In this document: in pieces, positions 23,410 through 34,299 of the stretch | Numbering within the stretch: position 1 is the stretch's first letter | Layout of the letters: every line of letters starts with the position of its first letter | Assembly: GCA_950295325.1 (NCBI GenBank) | Contig: OX485805.1 | Location: 13,813,501 to 13,877,500 of the forward strand | Reading direction: 5' to 3' | Length of the DNA stretch: 64,000 nucleotides | Origin: Polytrichum commune | Taxonomy: Eukaryota; Streptophyta; Polytrichopsida; Polytrichales; Polytrichaceae | Translations under genes and position numbers: made by a program | The notes under the pieces: generated by a model | What the model was told of the DNA's origin: nothing | What the model saw: the letters and a program-made list of their open reading frames with translations, nothing else | Databases searched by the model: none

Positions 23410-23909
23410 AGGGGCGGTTTACACTATGGACCATGAAGTCGTCCCACGGCCGTCTAAGCGATGTGATTGGACGTTGAAGTCGTCCCGGGACGACTTGGGT
23501 TTACACCAAGGAAAAAATGGCAGAGTGACCACGGAGGTTGAGGTCCACAAATTTGTTTTTTTAAGCCTACTCTATCCACTGCCATGGTCCAACGGGTTTT
23601 CCGTTGGGACAAGCAAAAGAGGTGGTCTAGGGAAAATAGCAAGGGCCCATGTCAGAAAAATGCCATTTTAATGATTTTTTGGGATTTTTTTAATGATTTT
23701 TTTTCCAACTTAGTTAATGACTCCACTTTTTGGTGCATGGTCATTCTTCATGGTCCACATTCGGTTTACACCTAGTGAAGGGCCCACGAACCATGAAAAC
23801 TAATATTTTAGTAACTCGGACCATGGAAGTCGTCCCATGAAGTCGTCCCACGCAAAATAGGCCTCTTACGTGGGACGACTTCATGGTCCATAGTGTAAAC
23901 CGCCCCTAA
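23408..23909. mobile_element. hAT-like MITE with ~38-bp terminal inverted repeats
   Basis: GGGGCGGTTTACACTATGGA continuing CCATGAAGTCGTCCCACG is found at the left end and, exactly inverted, at 23870-23909. Additional 'gaagtcgtccca' copies lie inside both ends. The interior ORF at 23426-23671 is non-coding in character. The sequence is related to 6997-7320, 35997-36325 and 45078-45651. Confidence 0.75.
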
Positions 23910-24097
23910 GTCCCATCACATCCACATTCGAGCCGATTTTGCCCTGATGAGATACAACCGTCCACATGTTGGCCGGTTACATAGTTTACTGCATCAGAAA
24001 TTGCCAGGCTAGGGGGGTTCAGCACTGGAATCTAATATTGCAGTATAGCCCTCCTAATACTGGGGAGCTCTGAACAAAATAATATGATATTTAGTTA

Positions 24098-25275
24098 CTG
24101 CCCGGCTACTGCAAGGGGACTCCTCCTCCATGTGTTCTATATGGGTCGGTGCCACATTTCAAGTCCAAGTGCAAGTGCAACTTACTTGAAAGCAAGTGCA
24201 AGTGCAACTTACTTGCAAGCAAGTTCAAGTGCAAGTGAGTGCATTCAGCCTAATCAAGCATAATGCCCAAGGAGTGCACTGTTCAAGTACTGTATTTATA
24301 CACGTGGGTGCACAAAAGGGGTATTATTTAAAACAAGCATGTACAAAATGTACGTACAAGAGACATATTGCTATTAAGCAAGAAGTAGATATACATGAGG
24401 CTATAGAAAAATATATGTAAAGTACGCATTTATGTGTTTACGTGTTCAAGTCAGACCTGGACCAAGAATCATGTGTTTTTTCATCCACTAAGTAACGACT
24501 TTATAACTAAAAATCCATGATTTGATATTATACATATAATAGGGCCATATTTTTGCATTTCCAAACATTTGTACACATGTTATATACAATTTCTGTATTT
24601 GTTTTTGGACCCTTGTGTATGTATGGAAATGTATTTTGAAGCAATGAGATTTGTAAGTATATTGCTTGATTTTAGCAAAAATAAAATGTATACAGGGGTA
24701 TTTTAATAAGGGGCATGCACGCACGTGATGCTTGGTTTTAATGAATAGTGCACTCCCTGAGGCATAATGAAGCTTAAACAAGTGTAATTAAGCACATCAT
24801 TCCTCATATCTGAATTGATTTATGATTAAGTGCATTTAATAAATAATTAGGCTTATTTAATTTGAAAAGCATACTTTCTGATTTAATTGGGCTTAATTTT
24901 TATTAATTAGGATTATTTAGACTTAATTACATTTAATCACACTTAAGTAGTTTGACTGTATATGAATAATTTGTGAAAGTATAAGGTTTAATTACAATAA
25001 AATAAAATAATCATACTATAAATAAATATGCTAATTTTAGTTCCATTTTAGAATGACAAAGACCCTTTCAATGGTAAGTCACAAAAATTATCACCTCAGT
25101 GTTAATGAGGGTTTTTTTTTTTTTACTTCCATGTTAATTACATGCTTTATGGATGGTTTCACTTCAAAAAGGAAATCCAAGTCAATTGCTCGTTAACGCA
25201 AGGGTCAGGCCAAGGCCGGGTTAGGTCAGGCTAGGGTCAGGTTAGGCCAGGATCGGGTCTCGCTTTTTTGGTGAT
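24098..25275 (+). repeat. Dispersed repeat R, copy 2 (interrupted)
   Basis: It is nearly identical to 13030-13690 outside the MITE insertion at 24266-24761, and has the same closing 'gtcaggctag' repeats and T run. The neighbouring 23910-24097 has nothing recognisable. Confidence 0.75.
24266..24761. mobile_element. MITE with 8-bp target duplication (hAT type)
   Basis: The ends read CCCAAGGAGTGCACTGTTCA and, inverted, CTCAGGGAGTGCACTATTCA. The perfect 8-bp duplication GCATAATG lies at 24258-24265 and 24762-24769. Repeat copy R1 has the empty site once at 13174-13181. The 496-base interior is non-coding; GGGGTATT blocks near both ends are subterminal repeats. Confidence 0.9.
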
Positions 25276-28180
25276 GCCCATGCCCGCCACCCTGACGCAT
25301 GCAACACTTGTCGGGGGTATTTAGAGAGACCCCTACACATAGATTACTTCAAACTAAATCTAGAGGCCCGGGCATATCCTTTGACTTGTTGAGATTATTC
25401 TTGGAAATTGTTGGTCCCATGTTAATCTCCAACACAATTGAATAATGTTATCTTCTATTTTCCAAGTTAGTACAACTATCAATATGTTTAATTTGATCTA
25501 AGCAGTTACTTCATAAAGCTAAAACAACTTCTACCCAAAACCAACTACAGTGATTTGTTACGATCAAAATCCTATTAAATTTTAATTTTGACCTCTAATG
25601 GTGGCATGGCATCTTTATGAAGTTGAGATTGTTCCCATGAAAAAAATTACCATTCACTTGTCCCAAATCTAAATTTGTGTATGCTAGTATTATCGACCAA
25701 AGGTGGTTTCCAGACAAAAACATCTTTTTCAACCTTTAGGAATAAAACTTGATAACGTGCATGAATGCAATTGAGGGGTTGTAAAAGCTAACAAGGTCAA
25801 GTGCACATATAATTTGGAATTGAACATGTCCTCCATTAAGGTATTCCAATAGTACTTGCTCAAGAGTACATTGTTTTGTCTACTTAGCATGGGTTACCAT
25901 TTGGAATTACATGTTGCAATAATGTTTTACAAATATTATCATTTTTTACCCACTAAGTCATATCATATTCTTTGGTGTGTGTTACATCTTTATAAAACTG
26001 GAAAATCCTCTCATTTGTATGCACATGCTTGTATAAGCACTCCGTGCTCCTCTCACCACTTGTGTACTCCCCAAATTAAATGCAACTCAAAAGCTTCTCA
26101 AAGTTGTATAGCCTTATATAGAACCAAAAGAAGATTTCTTCCTTGTTTGCTTTTGAGGTCACTAACACAAGTGTTGAAAGTGGCAAATATGGAACATTTC
26201 TTTTAAATCAAGGTTTTGTTCCTCACTTTTGGTGACTTTAGGGTTAATTCCACTATCCATAATATTTTCCAACACAATAATAGATATGTGATCTATGTTC
26301 CTCATTGAGCACCTATGTTTTAGTGATATTTGGCAAGCTTTGTACCTAAGCTCGGACACACAAAAGACACATGCTATGATGACTTTGGAGTAAGTCCCAC
26401 AAAAAAGTGAGGCCAATCATTATTAACAGAGTTGGGAGGCATGAGGCCTATGTGAAGAGAAAGAGGATCTTCACTCTAACCTCCTATAGTAGCCTCTGCA
26501 TCTCAACTCCAATCCTAAAACATTAAATTTTATTTATTTATTTATTTAAAACAAAATTAGCTTAATTTGCAATCGCTCATTGACATCACGATTCCATATG
26601 CAATCCAAAGACCAAATTTGTCCACATAGTCAGAAGTATCCATAAATATAGCCACACACACTAGACAATCTTGATATGTGTCATGTAGACATAGCATTAT
26701 GGAATCAATTTATGGACTCCATTTGGATTGCTAATTATTTTGCACTTAGAGTCTAAGCGGATGTTTAATATCCAAGGGAAGTGGGTGCAGAGCTTAAGTT
26801 GTCTCACTAGGCCCACGTATCTTAATTGAAATAAGTTACCAAAGGAAATGTATGATAATTGCAAGCTCTAAGGTAGATGGGTCTCAACTGGTTACTTCTT
26901 CCAACTAGCCCAGTTGTCTTAGGATATGAAAAGCACGATTACGTAGTATGAGATAGTTAGCAAATCTAAATTGAGGCCATAGCCACTTTGCTTAAAAAAA
27001 TTCGACATCGAATGAATATCTCAGTCATTACGAAGGTGACGATTATCGTGCTCATGAAATGATTACATAGACCCCCCCTTCCCCTCCCCTCCCCAATTAT
27101 GTTAATTATTGAGTTAAGAATGATTACAATATTTTCAAGCATGGAGTCCAATCTCTATTAAACACATTTTTTTTCTTTTCTTTTAATCCGATCTTCGAAC
27201 CTCATCAAAGTATGGACCCACTCAAACATAGGTGTTCTAATAAGAAAAGTAGCCGCATAAGGGTTGTATGCTTTAGCGTCTAGTTGCCAATCTAAGGTAA
27301 ACTGCCCTAATATTGTTAATTAGGGTGTCCTCTTTCCATGCTCTAGGGAACGAATTCAAAAAGTAAGGCCCTAGGGCTCCCAAAGTTCCCAATGCAATGA
27401 GGGAGGGAGGTGATAAAATTAGGTGGAGCCCATCACAATGGCCAAACACAAAAGCACCCCTATTGAGCTTTGTCCGCTTAAGAATTCGCTACCCCTGGCC
27501 CACCCAGTAGTGCCCAAGCCATAATTGATTGTCTTGCCCACGCTACTACACATAACTTGCTTGACCGGAGGGAACAATGCATGGAGTTAGATCCAACAGC
27601 GTTGCTCATCCATTGAGCCATAGACCTTCCTCAAACATTGGGAACGCTCCTTGCTCCCATCTCCTCGGTTTTGCACCAAACCTGCTAATATATTATGCAA
27701 AGGAGATATGTTAATGTGTTATGCACCATATCTACAAATGTGTTATGCAACAAAATTAACAAATCTAACTTGTTAATGTGCAAAATTATTTCACACAAAT
27801 AGTGTGTGTAATAAAATGCTCTTCCTCTCTAAGCATGTGATGTCAATAGTCTATAGCTCAGTGCAAACACCTTCTTGTTTTGTGCCAACACTCACATGAT
27901 TTGTAGGTTGTGCATGAATATTTATGATTGCATTTGATTGAATTATGTACCAATAAGTGATGTGGTGCATTGATGTTTTGCTACATTTAATGATTATGTT
28001 GATTATGAGTGTCAATTTACGAATGTTCACTACACTTTATCATTCATATCAGTGTAGACCCACGATTGTCTTGTACCCATTCGACTAGATCGTCACTATT
28101 GAGTCTTATGAGTCTATAATCAGTTAGCTAATCTAGTTGATTTAACAACACGGACTTGTTGACCTAATAACATATCTACA
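25276..28180. other. 2.9-kb gene-free stretch
   Basis: I found no ORF with recognisable motifs, no complete repeat and no RNA gene. The 116-codon ORF at 25856-26206 is low-complexity AT-rich sequence without a familiar pattern. This may be decayed retroelement DNA beyond recognition by eye. Confidence 0.4.
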
Positions 28181-28183
28181 TCT

Positions 28184-29992
28184 CACTATGAGGAACATGC
28201 GTTTTTTATGTCACTTTAAAATACGTGTCTTGCTTTACAAAACGTTGGTATGTTTGACAGTTAATGAGTGGAGTACTTTGAATTCAAAACGGATGTTGCT
28301 TGAAACGTGTGAGTGCACGTTTCAAAACATGGCGATGTTAGCATGGCCATGCTTATTTCTGTGGATGTTGGGAAAATTATGTTGACGTTGTGGTCAAGGG
28401 TCTCGGGAAACAAAAGAAGGCCATGTCAACCGCTTTCCACGTCTTCATTGCGCATAATGTCACGGAAGTTGTGGCAGACACACATAAAACGCTACCGGAC
28501 TGTAAAAAAACACAAAGATGGGCAGTTGCATACACTAACATTGAATGTCATAAAATCGTGGATGCATGAGTATCCCACATAAATGATTAATTACTTGAAC
28601 ACTCTATATACTTCATGGTGCTCATAGAGACACTCCGAAAGCAAGTGGAAAGAAGAGTGTACATGTTCGCCGTTCACATAATGATTCGCCGGAAGCAACA
28701 TTCCACACATTCATGACCAATATGGGGAAGTACCGATCCAAAACCCAAACACAACTTATGTTGGGGCAACACCACCGACATGAAAATTCCGACGACATTT
28801 CGCACGTGCGGTGTATCTCCCTTGCCGGGTTTGCATGAGGGGGAAAATGTGATGTATGCAATTATGGGAGTTGCAATTTCCATTGAGGATAGATAGGTGC
28901 TTCCCTTCTTTAGGCGCACAATGTTGGTCCAAAATAATTAAACATTAATAAGTACGAACCAAAGCAAGTGATACTTGCAATCACCTATCAACGGTAGTAG
29001 TGTCATTCGAATTGCAAGAGAGTAAAACCTACAGACGGAGTGCAAGAAACCGCTCTAATGCCATTGAAGGCCACAAGAGGCCCTTGCGAACTTGCGGAAC
29101 ACTCAGTCAATACAAACCACATTCCTCCCATAACAATTTGGGAAATTGCAATGGAACTTAGGGAGCATAATGAAAATCTTGATGTCAATGATGGATGTGG
29201 GCCATAATTACATGGACTTGTTTCTAATATGTCAATCACCATTAGGCCTATTTTTGAAATGTGTTGTTTTATTTTCCCGTCTTTACCATAAGTTGCAAAT
29301 GATAGAATAGAAAATACGTAGGCGGTGTCCTCGTCAGTGTTTTCATTTCAATTTCCATGATACAGATAGAGGACGTCTTGGCCAATGCATGGGCAAAGGT
29401 CAACCCCACATCCTTAAACACTTTTATGTGGAAGATGATGCCATTGAGAACATTATCCCGTCGCTCAAAATCTCTACCAAAACAATGGACCAAACTGTAA
29501 ATTCACGAAATTCAATGTCCACTTGCAATTTGATGTCCCACATGACAGACCCATGTCCAGGTGGACGTTTGCCAACATAACTACATGAAGTGCAATCCCA
29601 CAAAACGCATTGTCCACGTCAGCAAGAACGAACCGCACATTAGAATTTCCACACTCTACATCATTTCTATGTCGGGTCCACGTGACACCCGACATCAGCA
29701 AGGGAGCGCATGTAAAAGTGGCCGTCGTGGCACTGCCTGCTCGTAAGTTGCTTGTGTGGAGCCAAACTGTCCTCCACGTGCCCTTCTGCGGGGACTCCAA
29801 AAGACCGTGTTTTCAATGACGTCGGATAAAAACAAGCTCAAATCGGCCGTGTTTTCTTTGTCTGATGGACGTTTTTGGCTTGTCCCTCATAACGGATTTT
29901 AGGTGGCGTCCCAAAAAAATACTTGCATGTCATATTGAACGCTAACAACCATTTTCTTTGACGTTTTGAAAAAATAATGTTTTCTTATAGTG
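28184..29992. mobile_element. CACTA-type non-autonomous element
   Basis: The left end CACTATGAGGAACATGCG and the inverted right end CACTATAAGAAAACATTA align with one gap and both continue into TTTTTT. The 3-bp target duplication TCT (28181-28183 and 29993-29995) fits the EnSpm/CACTA superfamily. The body is 1.8 kb, CpG-containing, with many ACGTTT-like words near the ends, as is typical subterminally. ORFs inside (up to 108 codons at 29474-29800, minus) show no transposase motif, so it is non-autonomous or decayed. Confidence 0.75.
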
Positions 29993-29995
29993 TCT

Positions 29996-30362
29996 GCATA
30001 GAACATATTTATCTGTTAAAGTCTACGGTTGCAACACAATTGATCAAACATGGTTGGAAACATGTTGTAGTTTGCACAAAACACTTATAAATCTGATTAC
30101 ATTAGAATCAACTTCATGAACCTCAAACCCAACTACAAAACACTCGGCAAAAATGCTAGGGTTGTAGATGCCAAAACAATGACATGTTACTGCGATTCGG
30201 GCAAACCAACACATACACTCGTTCCTTGTTGGATGCCTAAACCCTTGCCCCCAAAAAACCAATGCACGGGTATGTTCACCCCAACCATGTTACTGCTTGG
30301 GCAGCCTTTGCCAACGCGGTGGGCCTAGGTGCCTACTATTTAACCCATTCTCCACCCTTTTT
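29996..30362. other. Short gene-free link before unit B
   Basis: No gene is visible. The last ~40 bases (30331-30369) resemble 732-771 beside the LTR-like element L6. Confidence 0.4.
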
Positions 30363-30573
30363 CTACTTCCACAACTCTTTTTACTGCGTTGGCCAGCAAA
30401 GCCACTGTAACTCGGCCTTAAATTACCATGCTTGGCAATGCTAATGAGGGGGCCACTTCTACCAATATTTCTTTGACAACGTTAACAACAAGTTCTTAAC
30501 AAGTTTCGGGGAGCCTTAACTGAATCCATGCTTTGTGGGGGAGGCAGCTTCACTGCACAAAATATGAGAAAAA

Positions 30574-30592
30574 CTTCGGTCTCCAGAGGAGA
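30574..30592 (-). other. 3'-terminal hairpin of LINE F1
   Basis: CGGTCTCC and GGAGACCG pair around a three-base loop at the very 3' end of the LINE. The corresponding hairpins in copies F2 (about 42070), F3 (about 50638-50673) and the SINE (about 6058-6075) use different bases but keep the pairing. It is probably the element-encoded reverse transcriptase recognition structure (inference from other LINE/SINE pairs). Confidence 0.75.
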
Positions 30593-30813
30593 CCGATGTG
30601 AATTAAATGTCTGTTCGATCCACCCCCAATCCGATGCCCACAGGACAAAGGTATGGAAGTATACATCTACTCCTCCCTTTCGAGAGTAGACACTATAGTC
30701 ACCAGTCACCAGTAACAAGAACCATAATGGTTAGTTTTTAGGTATTATTGATATGAGTTTGGTTACCAGGTCTCCAATGTATTGTTAGTGGATGGAGTGT
30801 AGTGGCTTAGTTG

Positions 30814-31791
30814 TTAAGGCTTTATGGCTTTGTCTATGGGGGGGTCTAGTGTTTGGGACAGCGGTTGGTGGTTTTCTATTATTCTTTTGTGGAGGAGGAT
30901 AGACATGGCATATTTTATAGCGAAAGTATTGATGTTTTTAAAGGTATTTTTAATGGTAGGCATAGGTATGTTAAACTTAACTTCAAGTGATTTCATTGAT
31001 GGAATATGTGTAGTGGCTCTGGCGCCTGCAGTGATTATAATAAGGGGGTCGACTTTCCATCCTCTAGCAGCAATACTATCGATTAATGGTCTGTATTTGC
31101 TATTTTTTGCTTCGAGTGTTTCTGGTGAGAGTCTGTCATTACGGTATGTGAATTCGATGAATTGTATGGTGAGGTTGGGGTCTATGTGTGTGGGGAGGTC
31201 ATTTTGGTATGGTAATCCTCTAACGCAAAGGATGTCAGGTCTAAATCTGGAGTTACAATGGCATCTTTGTGTATTGCATGTGCAAGGGAGTAGCCAATTG
31301 GGAACGGTGTTTTCTTGGGGTGTGTTATTGAAGGTACCAACATTCATGAGAATATAACATTGAGATTTTTCGGATAAGATTAGTAGTTTCCTAATTTCCC
31401 ATACTGCTTTGTTGTGTCTTTTGACGTGAAGTGAATGTATATGTTGTTGTTTACACGTAAGTAGTACATGTAACCATGTATCTGGTTCGTATGAGTTGCA
31501 GATGGGGCACGTAATAGAGGGATATGTTTGCCTACCAAAGAACAGTTGTTTTCGAGCATTACCCATATAAATTCCGGTTCGGAATTTGATGAGGCATGAT
31601 TTTTGTTTATCTGTGATTTCCGAGTTTTCCCAAAATTCATTAGAAAGTTCTTTGTCTACATATGCATTTCCTGTCCATTTATAAGTGTTAGGGATTTGTG
31701 TGGCCATGTTTTCCAAGTTATTTTTCCTATCATATTTTATAATTTGTTTTTCTAGGAATCTAAGGGGGCCTTTATCAGGAACGTCCATCAT
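30814..31791 (-). CDS. LINE C-terminal ORF: CCHC zinc knuckle and restriction-like endonuclease
   Basis: This 325-codon open frame is the C-terminal part of the LINE polyprotein, and the first Met is probably internal. A zinc knuckle CPICNSYEPDTWLHVLLTC (C-x2-C-x9-H-x4-C) lies about residue 90-108 and is followed by the RHN motif typical of R2-like elements. The endonuclease core follows: RPDILCVRG (about 198-206), FIEFTYRNDR (about 226-235), then EAKNSKYRPLI and GWKVDPLIII. This is the PD...E...KxxKY pattern of the PD-(D/E)XK restriction-like fold. In the family this enzyme nicks the target for target-primed reverse transcription in the nucleus. A TAG and a frameshift separate it from the RNase H part. 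Related C-termini occur at 42232-42497 and 51000-51241. Confidence 0.75.
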   Translation of the reverse strand: MMDVPDKGPLRFLEKQIIKYDRKNNLENMATQIPNTYKWTGNAYVDKELSNEFWENSEITDKQKSCLIKFRTGIYMGNARKQLFFGRQTYPSITCPICNSYEPDTWLHVLLTCKQQHIHSLHVKRHNKAVWEIRKLLILSEKSQCYILMNVGTFNNTPQENTVPNWLLPCTCNTQRCHCNSRFRPDILCVRGLPYQNDLPTHIDPNLTIQFIEFTYRNDRLSPETLEAKNSKYRPLIDSIAARGWKVDPLIIITAGARATTHIPSMKSLEVKFNIPMPTIKNTFKNINTFAIKYAMSILLHKRIIENHQPLSQTLDPPIDKAIKP

Positions 31792-31869
31792 TGAGGCCCA
31801 TACGTCCTTTTGGTAATAGTATGGGGTAGCGTGGGCATGCTCATATGGGTGAACAATAATTATGTGCTC

Positions 31870-32310
31870 TAATTATAGACCTTCTTTTGCCAATTTATCT
31901 GCTTGTTCGTTGCCATCAATGTTGACATGTGCTCTGACTTTGTATAGTGTGATTGGTTGTGTCCGGTTTTAAAGTAGTTGGACCATGGTGGCAAGGGTGA
32001 TTTGGTCGGGGTGGCTATTATGCAATGTGGGGTGTTTAATTTGTGTGTTAAGTAGGTATAATACATTTAGACTATCGGTAAATATGTATGCGGGTTCGTT
32101 TGGGTATAGTGTATTAATGATTCTTAATGTTTTATGTATAGCTATCATTTATGCTCGTAATATGTTTTGGTGTCCATGTAGTCTTTTGGAGATGTTAAGG
32201 CCTTTAGGGCTGTAGATACCATACCCAGCTCTTTCTCTTCTCCATTCTCCAGGGTTAATTTCTTTGGGTTTCATAAAAGAACCGTCTGTTTAGTAACTAA
32301 ATTGAGGGTG
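31870..32310 (-). pseudogene. LINE RNase H domain, broken
   Basis: Reading the minus strand in shifting frames: a TDGSF start (first catalytic Asp), AGYGIYSPKG, then RA followed by a TAA where family members have Glu. FTDSLNVLYLL (third acidic residue) comes next, and after a frameshift KVRAHVNIDGNEQADKLAKEG (last Asp in the NE-x-AD motif, shown here in two parts because of the break). The domain is thus recognisable as RNase HI but inactivated by a stop at a catalytic position and a frameshift. The same domain appears in the unit A-C relics (HTGISDNEIADQLANEGT in B). Confidence 0.7.
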
Positions 32311-33235
32311 GAATTTTAGTGGTAAGTTTGTTTGGTAATTTGGGAGTTGTGGGATAGGTATGTTATTATTTGCGGGTGCGTTTGGATAGGTTGATTTAGC
32401 CCATTTTTTGCTAGGATTAACGGCGGTATTTAGGGGGGTGGGTGGTGCAATTTGTGTGTGAATTTGTAATATTTGGAGGTTATTTGCTATGTTGGTGAGT
32501 TGATTCATTTGTTCGTAGGTGCCGATGTGGTTGTTTTGGTGGTGTATACAGAATATTCGTAGTGTTGATACTTCTTTCCTCGTGATATTGAGTTCGGGGG
32601 GTATTGTAGGTTCTTCGTATATGATGGTATCTACGGCAAAGTGGGCAATGATGTGCGTGTCCAAGAATGGGCCAGTGTATGGGTTAAAGTTGTGGTACCA
32701 GTCAATATCCTTTGAGATAAGTAGAGTGATTGTGTTTGGGTCATTTTTGGCTGTAATGCGGGCCCAGTGTATGGCTTGTTGTAAGTCTGTTGCGTTATGG
32801 GGGTGGACGTATCCAATTCCCTTCCATTTTTGGTCAAATGCTTTTCCTAAATATCCGGATATTCTATCTCTAGAGAATGGTGAGTAGAATTGGGTGAATT
32901 GTGTGGGGCATGTAACTGGAGATGAGAAGTACGAGTGATTGATATTGAATGATGTTATTAGAAAGTCCAGGTTGGGGTTGGTATTTTATATTGGGCACGT
33001 TTAAGTGGGTCATTTTTAGGAATACGGTATTTATATCTTTGGTATAGCCAAACGATTTCAGTTTCAAATGATTGGGTAGGTGGTTCGAGACTATGTGGGG
33101 TATTTTTAGCTTGGTGGTATTGTTTCCATAACCACATTACTCTATTTTTTGGGATGGTGATGAGGTGTCGGCCATTGTCTTCATATATATGAGCGACGTC
33201 GAATTGTGTTTGGATAGTGTTAGTATTTGTTTCGA
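32300..33235 (-). pseudogene. LINE upstream region with methyltransferase-like layout
   Basis: Three overlapping minus-strand frames read as one protein region upstream of RNase H. The first part includes FDVAHIYEDNGRHLITIPKN and TEIVWLYQRYK. A second block contains AFDQKWKGIGYVHPHN, AIHWARITAKNDPNTITLL, IDWYHNF, then HIIAHFAVDTIIYEEPTIPP. The order W-G-x-G-Y-V-x-P, helix, hydrophobic strand, D-W-Y and final strand-turn resembles Dam-type N6-adenine methyltransferases, but the usual (D/N)PP(Y/F) is HPH here. It is not a reverse transcriptase I recognise. Identity is uncertain; frames are broken. Confidence 0.35.
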
Positions 33236-33240
33236 TGCAC

Positions 33241-33539
33241 AAAATATGATATTTAGTATTTGAGTATATTGAATGTTGTTACCACCCTACCATTCTCAAC
33301 ACTAAGTTTCAATTCTTTGACAATTAGTGTTAGACATAAATGTGTCACTATCTTACCTACTGTCACCTCCTTTTTCTTCATATCCTTATTAACACTAAAT
33401 TCAAACATGTAGCCTCCACATATTACCATAGTTGATATTCAGTGTTTGAGTTTACATTTGATGTTACTTACTTTCATAGGTTATTGATATTTAGTGTAAG
33501 TGTTCGTATTTAGTGTATCGAACACTAAATATCATATTC
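33241..33539 (+). mobile_element. MITE, ACTAAATATGATATTTAGT family (copy in unit B)
   Basis: It corresponds to 5549-5860 in unit A and was split by the LINE, whose 14-bp target duplication contains the first bases of the MITE. Confidence 0.7.
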
Positions 33540-34299
33540 TTTGTAGTTAAGCAAAAACTCCATTCACGGCACCAAACAATGTGGTGATGTGAGCCCAAAA
33601 TGGTGCCCACATGTGGTGATTAACTCTTCAAAACCAATTTTAGTTTGACTTGGATGTGTTATGATTATTCACAAAACATAAAAAGAGTGAAGTGTGGTTT
33701 GGATTTAAGTTTAGGCATTAGAATGTGTTGTGTAGTTATTTCAAGGTTTGATTTCAATAAGAGGATGCCTTGATTATGTGAGTAAAGGGTAAGGTGAGGC
33801 AAGGTGAGCTCCGCGGGTTAAATGCCCACTTTTGGATCCACTTGGTAGTTTAGGAAGAAGGAAGCTTGGTGGAAGGGGATTAGTCCCTACTTTGAAGGTG
33901 AAGGTTAAGGGATTGTGATTGGAGGTGCTAATCCTCCCACCCTATCCTCACCTCTCTCTCCCTCTCTCCCTCTTTGCTACTTAAGGTGTTCTTTCTCTCA
34001 TTTGTGACTCTCTCCATCAAGCGCTCTCAAGGGAGCAAGCTCTTAAGAGCTTGAGCCACGTGTGTGTGACATTAGTTTTAGTGAAGATAATTAGTTAAGC
34101 TCTCTCTCTCAACGCCTCCCAAGTGAGTGAGCTCTTAGAGCTTGAGATTGCCTAGGAGGATTAGGTAGTTGTTAGTGAATTTAGTGTGGTAGACTAGTTC
34201 ATTAGTTAAGGAGAAAAGGAACAAAAAGAAAGAAAAAGAAGGAGAAAATATTAGAGAACATTTGTATGAGGAGATAAGGTGGTTGTGTTTAGAGGCAAG

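Larger units (their letters stand above)
30568..33235 (-). mobile_element. 5'-truncated RLE-type LINE (fullest copy, F1)
   Basis: The insertion is flanked by a perfect 14-bp duplication, TGCACAAAATATGA (30554-30567 and 33236-33249). Unit A carries this target once at 5544-5557, inside a MITE end. Order on the minus strand: an unidentified region (33235 to about 32300), RNase H (about 32300-31870), then zinc knuckle and endonuclease (31791-30814), then a ~245-base 3' UTR ending in a hairpin at 30574-30592. No complete reverse transcriptase remains because the copy is 5'-truncated. Frames are broken at several points, so this copy is not functional. The protein order fits LINEs that use a restriction-like endonuclease. 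Confidence 0.85.

Noticed and set aside
30824-31357. 177-codon plus-strand ORF
   Set aside because: It is the antisense shadow of the minus-strand LINE endonuclease frame, which has clear zinc-knuckle and nuclease motifs.
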